Positions 13,436 through 27,863 of a stretch of DNA of 64,000 bases are shown here, piece by piece. The notes under the pieces were generated by a model. That model was not told where the DNA came from, did no database searches, and was given only the letters and a program-made list of their open reading frames with translations. Every line of letters begins with the position of its first letter. Position 1 is the first letter of the stretch. The position numbers were made by a program, and so were the translations under genes. The DNA comes from Chamaecrista fasciculata (lineage: Eukaryota > Streptophyta > Magnoliopsida > Fabales > Fabaceae): contig QANZ01023381.1 of the NCBI GenBank assembly GCA_003254925.1, positions 145,106-209,105 on the forward strand, given 5' to 3'.

Positions 13436-14190
13436 GATGGCAGTCTCCGAATATCTGGGGTCGTCGGATCCTGCAAGTAAGAATGCACAGGGGTCTCCCT
13501 GCGATTCTCCTCCGGATCCGATGCTCAAGTTAGAACAGAGATCAGAGAATGGGAATGAGTTGTATTTTTCTCAGAGTGAGAGTCGTTACCTGAGAGTGTG
13601 CGTTTTCTCTCTATTTATCCTTCTTCCCTTTTGTCCCTTGTTGGTACGAGGTCCCAAAGGGATGTGAGGGGTATTTTCAGGGATGCATAGGGAGTAGGTC
13701 GATGTACCTTACTGTTCTGACGTGACAACTATCACTGTTGGACTGTAGTGGGATGTCCAACCTTCCTTTTTGGGAGTCAGCGATAGCCAAAAGTGCTTTT
13801 CACCATATCTCTGCGCGCAGGGGGCGTTTTAGTCCTTTTGCGTGTGCGCTTTTGTTCTACCGTACACAGTGGCTGGTATGGCCTTGTTTGGTCACGTGGT
13901 TTCAAGGATCTTTGCATTTAATGCCAATATCACGTGGTTTCAAGGATCTTTGTCTGGTCACGTGGTTTCAAGGATCTTGGCATTGAATGCTTGAGTGGGA
14001 GGGAACTTGCCTGGGTTGTCTCCTCGCCGGGTAGCGTTTGTATCTTGATATTAATTCCGAGGAGTGATTAGCCTCACTTTCCGAGGGGTGTATATCACTA
14101 GTCCCTCCAAAAGGTTCGAGGAGGTGTTTTCGCCATCAGTTTCCGCGGAGTGATTAGCCTCGTTCTCCGAGGGATGTATATCATATACTA
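13436..14190 (+). mobile_element. Probable solo LTR / LTR-derived block
   Basis: This is a sharply GC-richer island in AT-rich DNA. A promoter-like 'ctctatttatcc' lies near 13610-13621. There are three copies of TCACGTGGTTTCAAGGATCT (from 13892, 13930 and 13958) and two diverged copies of 'gagtgattagcctc..tccgaggg.tgtatatca' (14058-14100 and 14148-14190). Such internally repetitive, promoter-bearing islands are typical of LTRs. The block can be read as TG..CA, but I see no 5-bp target duplication, and no gag/pol or second LTR is present, so the exact ends are uncertain. Confidence 0.45.
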
Positions 14191-15289
14191 TTAATCATGA
14201 CAAAAGAGTTAAAGGTGCAATTTCATGCCAACTCATTGCCGTAATCAACTAATCATTGATTACATCTTTCACAAAAGGTCTATTATTTTTCATTGTTGAA
14301 AATTTTAGATACGAAAGATTGCAAATTCCTATTTTTTTTTTGGCCAACTTGCAAATTCCTATTTGATCATCATTAATTTAATCTAATAAAATCTTATGAA
14401 TATTTCTTATTCTGAAAGGGAACATCTTCAATTACTATCCCACCAGAAAACACGTAACAATTTTACATGCGCAATAATGATCACTTTTGTTTCATTTATC
14501 ATACATTAGTAGGTGAATGAAACATAATAATTAAGCTAATTAACATATACACTTATATATATATATATTGAAATAGAAGCACCACATGTCTATGAGCGAT
14601 CACTTCAGCCACAAGTCACAACCAATTATCAGTTTCGTTTGCGTATAATTTAATCCTGCGTTTAAGATTATTATAGGATTTATGAAAAAAAATGTAGAAT
14701 ATGTTATTTATCCTTTGACATCCTTAATAATTTTTTTTACTTTAATTTATTTTATTGTCATATATAGCAAAAAAATTAATGATAATATGTCTTTAGATTT
14801 ATTAAAAAATAGGTAAAACCCTAAATCAAGATTCAAGAACAGAAAGTTGATAATAATCATATTTAAAAAGAATAATTTATAATAAAAAAAGCGAAAATTA
14901 GACTTTTATTGACGGTCGTTGAACTTGAATTTCTTCGTAATGCCGACATAAAATAAAACTATAAAAGAGATGAAGGCAGATAGTTCTAGGGCACTTAGGT
15001 AATTTCGCAACACCTGTCTGTAATTACAAAATTAATTAATAATCTTTTAGCTTCATCATCAACATCAAGCTCCTCCTTCTCTTTCACTCATAGCAACAAA
15101 TTACCAATTACATTTAACGTTACACTGTGCTTTCTTCACACTTCTCGCTCTACTTCACATCATCATTCATCAGCATCTCTCTCTCTCTTTCGAATCGGAA
15201 ATACTTGTAATGAGTATTGAGTGAGTGAGTGTTTGGTTCTCGAATCTACAGGGAGAAACATTTTCACTTTTCACCTTTCGGTGTCGAAA
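14191..15289. other. Intergenic DNA and GH17 leader/promoter region
   Basis: AT-rich sequence upstream of the beta-1,3-glucanase gene. A TATAAAAG at 14960-14967 is a candidate TATA box and a CT-rich tract (ctctctctctctttcg, 15176-15191) lies in the probable 5'UTR. A 14319-14364 micro-insertion is listed separately. Confidence 0.4.
14319..14364 (-). repeat. Micro-retroposon (TTGGCC-polyA type) in perfect duplication
   Basis: The 16-mer TTGCAAATTCCTATTT occurs at 14319-14334 and again at 14349-14364. Between them is only a T-run followed by GGCCAAC, i.e. GTTGGCC plus an A-tail in minus orientation. It belongs to the set described in the findings. Confidence 0.7.
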
Positions 15290-18134
15290 ATGCTGGAGCC
15301 GAGATTTGTAGGCGCTCTGTTTCTGTGGTTATTAGCTTGGAGTCCAATGGCGGAATCAGCGATTGGAGTGAACTGGGGAACGATTTCACTTCACAGATTG
15401 AAGCCATCGACGGTGGTGGATCTCTTGAAAGATAACAAGATCCCGAAAGTGAAGCTGTTTGAAGCAGAGCCAGATATTCTTAAGGCTCTTATGGGAAGCG
15501 GGATTCAGATCATGGTTGGGATTCCCAATGAGATGTTGTCTCTCTTAGGTTCCTCCCCTTCCGCCGCCGATTTGTGGGTTCGCCAGAATGTTTCCACCTA
15601 TATGGGTAAAGGTGGTGCCGATATTAGGTTCGTCTCATCTCTCTCTAATTCTCGATTTTCTTTCCCTTTATATTTTCTAATACGATTTTTATTGGAGTTG
15701 AACCGAGGATGATTCCATTGATGGGGTAGTTGAAGTTCTCACCCTCTCTTTGTTCAAGATGCTAAATAACTTTGTCTATGAAGATTGAGAATGGCAATTT
15801 CTTTCTAAATAAATGTCCAAGATTGATTTGCAGAAGCTCCCGAGCATATTTTCAGTTTTTCACTATTTAACTTGCAGGAAAATTATCTGTGGAGTATTTT
15901 GTTGAAGTGTCTTTTATTTTTCGGTTGCAATCTTTTCTCTTTTTCAATGACATAGGAGTGGCTGCCTTCGCAAAAGAAAGTTGCTAATGCTTTTTTGTGT
16001 ATAAAAGCTTAAAAACTATATATGCTGATCTGTGTGTGTATGTATCATATATATTTGTTTATTTATTTATTTAAAGTAATTGGGATTAGAAAACCGACAA
16101 AGAAATATAATGATTTAATTATTGCTGAAATGATTCGGATTTACCTGGCCTTCGTCAAAATCGTAAGCCGAACTAGTAACTTACTGTCTCTATTGGTACT
16201 ATTTCTAGTCGCTGTTATAATCTTTCAGCTTAATATGTGCTGTATTTGTCCCAAGAACAAAGCTAGTTACTATGCTACCACCCAAAAAAAAAAAAAAAAA
16301 AANAAAAAAAAAAAAAAAAAAAAAAAGCTATTTAGTGCGTTTGCCAAGAGAATATAGCCTAATTATGTGTATTAACTTTTTAAACACTAGGCTTTATCAA
16401 AATTCTGATAACTAGATGGTTCAGAGCCTTTCTCCTTCCTGCCTGAAGCTTAAACTATTAGTTCTTAGGTTTAAAAGTTTCAATTTGGTGTTTTGATTGA
16501 GTTAATGTAGTCCTTCACATTTAGAAACAATGCAGTTAAGTCCTTTCACCTCGTTCTGTATTGTGATAATGAAGTGATGAAATTGCGGTTAATTCACATA
16601 CATGATACATTGATTTGAGCTTGAGTACTTGCAGCTTTGCACAGCCTCAGAGTTATAACAGTGATGAGCATTTACTTCTTCACCTAATAACTAGGTTAAT
16701 TGATGAATGGTACGATACAAGCAATAATCTGATCCATTGCCTAACCAGGTCCTCTTAGTGATATTGTCATCTATATTAGTTTTCTGAAAAATAGTAGTAA
16801 TCTATATTAATTTTTTTTTGGTAAGTCTGAAGCCTTGCTGATAAAGTAACATAAGTTCTGATGTCTGAATAACTACAGTTTACAGCTCAGGTCCTTTTAG
16901 TAGACTTCAATAGACAGTAGAAGACATCTTTCTGCTCTTCTTACAATTACAATTTTGTGGTCCTTGTCCATTCGGATTATTTTGATTATTGGCGGGCCTC
17001 TGAATTTTGTTGCCTTGTGTTCACAGGTATATTGCTGTTGGCAATGAGCCCTTCCTTACAAGTTATAATGGTCAATTTCAGAACTTGGTCATGCCTGCAA
17101 TGCTCAATCTACAACAGTCTTTAGTTAAAGCAAATCTTGCTGGTTATGTAAAGCTAGTGGTACCCTGCAATGCAGATGCCTACGAGTCCTCACTTCCTTC
17201 TCAAGGGACATTCCGTCCTGAGCTGACTCAAATTATTACTCAGCTTGTTCAGTTCCTTAATTCAAATGGTTCACCTTTTGTAGTAAACATCTATCCATTT
17301 CTAAGCCTTTATGACAACGGAGATTTTCCTCAAGACTATGCATTCTTTGAAGGAACTGCTCATCCTGTCACAGATGGTGGCAACGTTTACACCAATGCAT
17401 TTGATGGAAACTATGACACTTTAGTTGCAGCCCTCAGTAAACTTGGATATGGTCAGATGCCAATAGTTATTGGGGAAATCGGCTGGCCCTCGGATGGAGC
17501 TATTGGTGCAAATGTAACTGCAGCTAGGGTTTTCAATCAAGGCCTTATAAGCCACATTATGAGTAACAAAGGTACCCCCTTGAGGCCAAATGCTCCTCCC
17601 ATGGACGTGTATATATTCAGTCTCCTTGACGAAGAAGCTAAGAGTACACTTCCTGGAAACTTTGAAAGACACTGGGGGATTTTCTCTTTTGATGGGCAGG
17701 CTAAGTATCCATTGAACCTTGGCCTTGGAAACAAGGTATTGAGGAATGCTAAGAATGTTCAGTATCTTCCCTCCAGATGGTGTGTTGCAAACGCAAACCC
17801 CTCCACCGATTTGACGAATGTGGCGAACCACATGAGAATCGCCTGTAGTGTTGCAGATTGCACAACACTTAACTATGGTGGTTCGTGTAATGGAATTGGG
17901 GAAAAGGGTAATATCTCATATGCTTTCAACAGTTATTACCAGCTGCAAATGCAAGATTCACGAAGCTGTGATTTTGATGGTCTCGGTATGGTCACTTTCC
18001 TGGACCCTTCAGTTGGTGATTGCCGTTTTCTTGTGGGAGTCACAGATAAAGGCTCTGATTCATCTAATTCTGAAACATCACGTCACTGGTATGTCCTAGT
18101 GTTATTTTTTATTCTACAAGGGATGTTTTATTAA
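15290..18134 (+). CDS. GPI-anchored glucan endo-1,3-beta-glucosidase (GH17 + X8)
   Basis: Two exons, 15290-15627 and 17027-18134, join to 481 aa (AG|G splice within Arg113). It hydrolyses beta-1,3-glucan (callose) at the cell surface or plasmodesmata. Order of parts: signal peptide (~1-24, hydrophobic FVGALFLWLLAW), GH17 barrel starting at IGVNWGT, acid/base Glu120 in AVGNEPF, nucleophile Glu263 in the family signature IVIGEIGWPSDG, then an X8/CBM43 carbohydrate-binding domain from WCVANAN (~364-450) with six cysteines, a Ser-rich linker, and a hydrophobic C-terminal tail (VLVLFFILQGMFY) typical of a GPI-anchor signal. This architecture matches the Arabidopsis glucosidase 5/6 group (At4g31140, At5g58090). 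The 1.4-kb intron contains a poly-A run with an N at 16303. The ATG at 15290 is chosen because the signal peptide begins there. Confidence 0.95.
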
Positions 18135-19334
18135 AATACTTGATTCAGAGGTTTCATTGGTGGGTTTTTCATGGTCCCCTCTTATGAAACTATTAGAAAT
18201 AGGATAGCTGATATTCATATACTAATTGGTAGTGCTAGTATAAAAATATATTCAAAAGTATTCTTGGATATTGTAGCCCAGCATGTGATTCATGGATTGT
18301 ATCATAAGAGATAGTGTAACACAATGTATTGAATGATAGGCATATATAATTTATGTTTGCTGTGGTGACTACTTCTATTGGATGTAGTTTTATGGTTCAT
18401 CTTGTCATTTCCTAAAATCCCCTCCCAGATATAATACATGTTGCTTTAATCCTTAATCTGGCATTATAATGTTACATAAATTTGACATTGCATCTGAATT
18501 CGCACGAAGGATTTGAAACAACGCTTTTTACAAGGTAGGGAGGTCAAAATTTGAGGATTATGGAAGTTTATGGCTTCAAGTAATTTGATTTTCGATGGTT
18601 TTTCATTAACACTTAGGCTATTGACTCGTTTAGCGGACAGCATTACTTGTCTACGAACTATGAAGTATGAAATATAGAGATTGACATGAATATCATACCA
18701 GGAAACATATTGAGCTTATGAACGAAGGGAGAAAAAAAGGCTGAAAAATCTGAATAAATAGGATAGTGAAGTGAAGGGTGTGTTCCCTTCATTTTCCTCT
18801 TCAAAAAATCAATATTACGTATTTTCATGCTCTCTGAAAGCAGTTTGCTTTTCGAAAAGTGACGGGAACCAGTACTCAAAAAAAGTTTAGCCATATATGC
18901 AATCCAAATATTATATAAAGCATTGCTAAATGCTAATACCAGACTTGGTATCATATGCTATAATTTTGCAACAATGTAAACTTTAATCTGATGTAAAAAC
19001 TTGTTTCGCGATATCGAATGAGGTTTCGTAAGATTCAATTTTCAAAAGAAGTCCTTTAAACCATGCGTTCCGACTTCCAATTACCCAAAAAAACCCGAGA
19101 TTATTCTATGCTTTTTCCACTAATAACAAATTTTCCCCAGATTTTTCTTACAGCATCTGGGTTTGCAAAAGATTATGTAAGATGTGAGAGAATAAGAATC
19201 TTACTCTAATTATCTCTGTAAAAATATAATTCATACAGCTGTAGTAATTAGTTGCATCAGTTCACGCGTATGGCTCCTGATATATTCTTCTCTATCATGT
19301 AACAACTTTCCGTTATATATAATAAAAGTATGGC
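18135..19334. other. GH17 3' flank and intergenic DNA
   Basis: The 3'UTR probably ends within the first 400 bases. No gene is recognised in the rest; the minus-strand open frame at 18658-18954 has no family resemblance. Confidence 0.5.
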
Positions 19335-19444
19335 CAAAATGCACATACACCCCCTGAGTTTTAGGTTGGGTGCACATAACACCCCTGAGTTTTGAATTTG
19401 TGCAAATAGGACCCCTGAGTTTTCAATTACGTGCAAATAACACC
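19335..19444. repeat. One arm of a foldback element, cut at an N
   Basis: Three spaced copies of 'cccctgagttt' with 'gtgcacata/gtgcaaata' words resemble the arms of the foldback MITEs in this window. The sequence stops at the N at 19445 with no inverted partner, so the other arm is either lost or collapsed in the assembly. Confidence 0.45.
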
Positions 19445-19521
19445 NTATTGAGAGCTAGGGTTACTGTTTGTTTTGGGTAACACAGAATATTCCCAATTCA
19501 CCTTTCACACTTGCTTTCGTC

Positions 19522-20340
19522 ATGACGACTCCCTCTGTTTCGTCTTCTTCCATTGCTTCCTCTTCCTCTACTTCAGCCCCAACATCACGTACCTATTACC
19601 TGTTTAACCCCTCTATCAAGCTGGATAGAGGAAACTATCTATTTTGGGAATCAATTGTTCTTCCGTTGATTGAAGGGAACCGCCTCGTGTCTCATATCAA
19701 TGGCACCGAGGAAGCTCCTGCTCGTGTTATCTCCGATGGCAATGTCATGCTTCCTAATCCTGCTTTCCAAGAGTGGTTTCAGACAGACCAGACCTTAGTT
19801 CAGTGGCTACGAAGCACAATGACCTCAGAAATTGGAGCTCATTTACTCCATTGCCAGACTGCTCGAGAGCTCTGGGTCAGTGCTCGAGACTTAATCTATG
19901 CATCTGTGAAGTTACGGGTTAGGGTTTTGAAGTCGGAGCTCTATCGAACCCGCAAAAACGGCATGAAAATGGAGGATTATCTGATTAAAATGAAGAGTAT
20001 CTCAGATCAGTTGGAGTTCGCAGACGCACCAGTAGGCATCGATGATCTCATCCTTCACACGTTGAATGGACTCGACGCGGATTATAATGCCGTTGTTGGG
20101 AATCTGATTTGTCAACGCAATCTCACATGGATGGATACAAGATCTGCGTTGCTGGATTTTGAAGGTCGTTTGGAATATTTAAACCGGTTTTCGTCTCTTT
20201 CCATTCAACCTTCATCAAAATCAAATACAGCACAACGTGATGATTCTGATCTTAATAGGAACTTCTCTGAACGAACTTCTTGGCATGGTTCAGGATCACG
20301 CAGGTCTCGAGGTCGTCGAGGAGGTTATGGTAATTGGTAA
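19522..20340 (+). CDS. Ty1/copia retrotransposon Gag (stand-alone, truncated)
   Basis: An uninterrupted 272-aa frame starts at MTTPSVSSSS. It has the copia capsid (UBN2/retrotran-gag) features: L-D-R-G-N-Y-L-F-W near the start, LVQWLRSTMTSEI, ELWVSARDLI, the SELYRTRKNGMKMEDYLIKMKSISDQLEFA helix region, and NGLDADYNAVVGNL. The C-terminus is Arg/Gly-rich, as before a zinc knuckle. Just past the stop, another frame reads LLCHCYHRFDSRRPF, a remnant of the knuckle region (usually '..CYHRFD'), so a frameshift or small deletion ended the gag. No protease, integrase or reverse transcriptase follows and no LTRs are visible. It could be a truncated element or, less likely, a retained gag gene. Codon use is more GC-rich than the flanks. 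Confidence 0.85.
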   Translation: MTTPSVSSSSIASSSSTSAPTSRTYYLFNPSIKLDRGNYLFWESIVLPLIEGNRLVSHINGTEEAPARVISDGNVMLPNPAFQEWFQTDQTLVQWLRSTMTSEIGAHLLHCQTARELWVSARDLIYASVKLRVRVLKSELYRTRKNGMKMEDYLIKMKSISDQLEFADAPVGIDDLILHTLNGLDADYNAVVGNLICQRNLTWMDTRSALLDFEGRLEYLNRFSSLSIQPSSKSNTAQRDDSDLNRNFSERTSWHGSGSRRSRGRRGGYGNW

Positions 20341-20430
20341 CAGCAGTCGTCGTCCTTTTTGTTATGCCATTGTTATCACAGGTTTGACAGCCGTCGTCCT
20401 TTTGAGAATGTTTCTCGATCAACAATGAAA

Positions 20431-21172
20431 ATCTCAGCCGATTGATTAGAATTGTCGTTCATTCCATTCACACAGAATTGGTAGCTTTAGCTTAAACCAA
20501 AAGTTGACAAAATCCGAACTCTCAATTTTACTGCATTATATATACTGTGAAGCGCTCCTAATTAAATAAGCATGTTATTTTAATTTCTGGCAAAAAAAAA
20601 AAAAGTATGTTAAGAAAATGAAAGTGACAGGTTAGAACAAACCCAGAAAGCACAAGAGAACTTGAAGGCTATGTTTGAAATTGGGGATTAAGGAATGGGA
20701 GGGAAGGGAGAGAGAAGATAGAAACCTTTTCCATTTCTATGAGAAGTTGATAATTAGAGAGAAAAATAATGAAGGATTTTCCTTGTTAAATTGTTCTTCT
20801 GATTCTCATATTCTTACATTTTAATCTTTTTTGTTAAACTATTGTCATTATGTCATTCAATTTTATTGATAACCCACCATGCATAATCCTGTATACAGAA
20901 GTTTGATATGAAATTAACTTCCATGTACAACATGTTTAAATAACTTCAATAGATTGGTTTAAATTATGTATATTTAAATTGTTAATATGAGAACCTCATT
21001 GATATTTCACAGCACATTTATAAAAATTTAGCAAGGGGACTGAAACTTACTATTTTTTTTTTTTATACAAGGGACTGAAACTTTTTAAGACTACAAAAAT
21101 ATAATTATAAACTTTTAAACATAAAAATAAGAAACCAATTTTATCTGTAATTCATTGTGGAATCATATACTG
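20431..21172. other. Intergenic DNA after the gag remnant
   Basis: AT-rich sequence without recognised genes. No pol domain or LTR could be found here to pair with the gag frame. Confidence 0.5.
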
Positions 21173-21190
21173 AAAAATTCAAAGTAGTAC

Positions 21191-21391
21191 GCCAACAAAG
21201 GTTGGCCCAGTTGGTAAGGAGTCAACTCATAACCCACAAGGTCGTGAGTTCGAATCCTGCTGCTGATGTGAGGGCCTTGTTGGTAGGCGATCTGTAAGTA
21301 CCTCTGTAAGCGCTCATAGAGCCTTGAGGCCTGCCCTGGCCTTGGTGAGCCCCCGGGGTCCAACTCACCTAAACTTTCACTCACCAAAAAA
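21191..21391 (+). mobile_element. tRNA-derived SINE, complete, with 18-bp target duplication
   Basis: The 201-bp element starts gccaacaaaggttggcccag. It has pol III box A (TGGCCCAGTTGGT, 21203-21215) and box B (GTTCGAATCC, 21248-21257), and ends CTTTCACTCACC plus an A-tail. It is bounded by perfect copies of AAAAATTCAAAGTAGTAC at 21173-21190 and 21392-21409. The tRNA-like head, non-tRNA body, A-tail and duplication make this a well-supported SINE. It is the best-preserved of five copies in the window and the reference for the others. Confidence 0.92.
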
Positions 21392-21459
21392 AAAAATTCA
21401 AAGTAGTACTTTCCAGACGTGTCTACCTACATGAAAATGTTCTCTCAACATATTATTAT

Positions 21460-21858
21460 GGGTAAATTACACTTTGGTATCCTGTGGTTTGACCCTATTT
21501 CACTTTGGTACTTTGTGGTTTGAAATTTGACACTTTGGTACCCTGTGGTATTCTCCATTAACACTTTGGTACCCTTTGGAGCTATTTTGTAATTTTAACC
21601 ATAATAAATTTTACGAAAATTACATATTAACCCCAAAAAAATTTTAAATTTTTCATTTTAGTCCCTATATAATATGTATCCAGGGACCTATTTGTAATTT
21701 TTTGAAAATTTTTTGGGGTCAATATGTAATTTTTGCAAAATTTGTTATGGTTAAAATTACAAAATAACTCCAAATGATACCAAAGTGTTAATGGAGAATA
21801 CCACAGGGTACCAAAGTGTCAAGTTTCAAACCATAGGGTACCAAAGTGTAATTTACCC
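21460..21858. mobile_element. Long-arm foldback element (Mutator-like, 9-bp TSD)
   Basis: The 399-bp element has arms of roughly 190 bases that are near-perfect reverse complements (GGGTAAATTACACTTTGGTA ... TACCAAAGTGTAATTTACCC). It is flanked by perfect 9-bp TATTATTAT copies (21451-21459 and 21859-21867). Each arm repeats an 'acactttggtaccctgtggt' unit of about 40 bp; the left arm has one extra unit. The 9-bp duplication and terminal-inverted-repeat-only structure fit Mutator-type MITEs. As RNA it would form a long hairpin. Confidence 0.85.
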
Positions 21859-22155
21859 TATTATTATTACTATTATTCTACCTTTTCTATTCTGGTTTGT
21901 AAAAGAACTTAGTGCCGTCTGAAGAACAAACACAAATCGGTAAGCAAGATTTTTTACATCATTTTGACACTTACTTATGGACGTTAATATCAGAATGATC
22001 TCTCCATCAACATAGAAACTACTCTTACAAAAAACATTCCATTTTTATCCATGGAGTCTCAATTTGTCTGCAACTATCCAAGTTCCAAGCCTAGTTTCTA
22101 CTTTCAAGTTTATAAACATTCTAATGTTTTGCGTTAAAAAACTAATTAATAGTAG

Positions 22156-22290
22156 GCCAAAGTCCTATTTTAGTCCCTCAGTTATGCTCATTGTTCCAAA
22201 TTGGTCCTTCAGTTATTTTTCGTTCCATATTGGTCTCTCAGTTATCCAAAACTTGTCACAATTGGTCCCTCTAACCTTTTCCATTCATTT
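22156..22290. repeat. Single arm of another foldback-type repeat
   Basis: Four spaced 'ttggtccctcagttat'-like units are present (tagtccctcagttat, ttggtccttcagttat, ttggtctctcagttat, ttggtccctctaacc). No inverted partner arm was found within 600 bases, so this is a broken or half element. Confidence 0.45.
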
Positions 22291-22519
22291 TTTAGTTAAA
22301 AAAAAGATAAAATTGATTTTTAACTCTTAAAAGTTTAAAATTTTTGCATTAAGGACTTTTTTCTTTGTAATAGGACTAAGATGTAAAAAGAAACAAAAAT
22401 GAGGGTTTTAGTTTAATTCACTCCAAAACACAATTCCTCTCCCTCTCAACGACGGATACACCACCGACTCAATCCACACGAACTGATCGGCGGTCGTCGA
22501 CGCCGCCGTCGCCGGCAAT

Positions 22520-22895
22520 CTATGGACTACCGAAACCCCTCTTCATCAGTACCATCAGTACCGTCGCCGACGAATTTCGAGTTCTGTTTTGTCTTCGCTT
22601 GGATCTTCTTCTTCGGGTCGAGTACGACTCGTCCGATTCGGATCCTCGGCCGTCTTTGTCGCCGTCGCGAATTGGAGATTGAACCGCCGAAACGGAATCT
22701 TTGATTGGATTCGGCACCACACCGGTGCCGGAGGAAGACGATGAAGATAGAGATCGAGCGCCGGCGGTAACGGCAGTGGCGATACTCCGACGGCGAGAGG
22801 GTTTTGGAAGTAAGGGAAGTTCGGCCAAGTGAGATCTCATGTGGCCTCCCATGGTTTTTCGCTATTAAAGCACTTATTGCAGATCTTTCAAAGGA
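22520..22895 (-). pseudogene. Broken C2H2 zinc-finger (ZAT-like) gene fragment
   Basis: Read on the minus strand, a GC-rich island encodes a plant C2H2 zinc-finger stretch. Just upstream is KICNKCFNSEK, and after a 1-base frame slip in an A-run (22853-22860) comes MGGHMRSHLAELP, together the C-x2-C..GGHMRSH finger. A first-Cys codon appears as TGA. Downstream lies a Ser/Asp/Glu-rich linker and STRRRRSKRR, comparable to the basic TRRRSKRTRK motif of ZAT1/4/9-like proteins. The QALGGH-type core reads T-M-G-G-H here. The frame slip, the stop at the Cys codon and the lack of further fingers make it a pseudogene or captured fragment. It lies between foldback elements, which suggests a transposon carried it. 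Confidence 0.6.
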
Positions 22896-22969
22896 CAAAT
22901 GCTAGAAGAGATGGCCATGAGAAGAAAGAAACGAGAGAAGAAAGAGAAAGAGAAGAATTGTTTTTTTTT

Positions 22970-23249
22970 GGGTAAATTACACTTTGGTACCCTGTAGTTT
23001 GACCCTATTTCACTTTGGTACTCTGTGGTTTGAAACTTGACACTTTGGTTCCCTGTGGTATTCTCCATTAACACTTTGGTACCCTTTGGAGTTATTTTGT
23101 AATTTTAACCATAACAAATTTTGCAAAAATTACATATTGACCCCAAAAAATTTTCAAAAAATTACAAGTAGGTCCCTGGATACATATTATATAGGGACTA
23201 AAATGAAAAATTTAAAATTTTTTTGGGGTCAATATGTAATTTTTGTAAN
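22970..23249. mobile_element. Second copy of the long-arm foldback element, truncated at an N
   Basis: It is near-identical to the element at 21460 (GGGTAAATTACACTTTGGTACCCTG...) through the left arm and centre, but the copy stops at the single N (23250), after which unrelated sequence begins. About 120 bases of right arm are absent. This is either a real deletion or a collapsed palindrome in the assembly. Confidence 0.75.
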
Positions 23250-23250
23250 A

Positions 23251-23682
23251 AATACTAAAACTAATAATTTATAATTATTTTTTAACATTTCAAACTACTA
23301 AAACAATAATAATAATAATGAATAACTTAACTTTACACAACTTTTCTCTCGTATATTTTGATACTAATGTATAATTTAGACTACCAAAAATCAGAAGCAA
23401 AGCTTTAATTGCAAATATATTCCCTCCAAATGAGGTGTTCAATGCTAATATCGACCTAAAGGGTCTCTTTTATTCTAAAAAAAAATAACATAAATAAACA
23501 AACCCATTTGTTCAATTTACAAACTTATATATCAAAAAAGAGAAGACTACTCAATTAAGTATAACAAAGTCCACAATCACCCAAATTGAATCCTTGCACT
23601 GCACACAACTCAGTCCTTCGTATGCGTCACACACAGTTCCTACCCACCCACTACAGACCTCAGAAAGTGATATATATTTGAC
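23251..23682. other. Intergenic DNA and CBL 3'UTR
   Basis: AT-rich sequence; the part next to 23683 is the 3'UTR of the minus-strand CBL gene. No other feature is seen. Confidence 0.5.
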
Positions 23683-27643
<3,961 letters not shown>

Positions 27644-27799
27644 GATCTTTTGCAGGTGTCAAAACACTCCATACCTAAAAGCCAGAAAAAACTAATTCAA
27701 TACATAAATATCAAAAGAAAACAATCAAGAATTCTGATCTCAACATATGTGCATGGACATATGAGGACAAACATAAATAGGACAAGAAAAAAAAAAAAA

Positions 27800-27863
27800 C
27801 GTTCAACTTATGCCTGCAGCAGGNGAAAAAAAAAAAACACGTTCAACTTATGCCTGCAGCAGG
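27800..27863. repeat. Direct duplication around an N and an A-tract
   Basis: The block CGTTCAACTTATGCCTGCAG and the following CAGG occur at 27800-27823 and 27840-27863. They are separated by N-g-A12-ca. This is either another polyA micro-insertion or an assembly duplication, and the N leaves both open. Confidence 0.5.

Noticed and set aside
13437..13986. Two plus-strand open frames in the GC-rich island
   Set aside because: They lie inside the probable LTR and contain the tandem CACGTGG repeats; no retrotransposon or cellular protein features are seen.
16022..16357. Plus-strand open frame ending in a poly-lysine run
   Set aside because: It is intron sequence of the glucanase gene running into a poly-A tract with an N; there are no protein features.
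21200..21260. A possible tRNA gene (boxes A and B present)
   Set aside because: The boxes belong to the head of a SINE: there is no cloverleaf acceptor stem pairing, and an A-tail and 18-bp target duplication bound the element.
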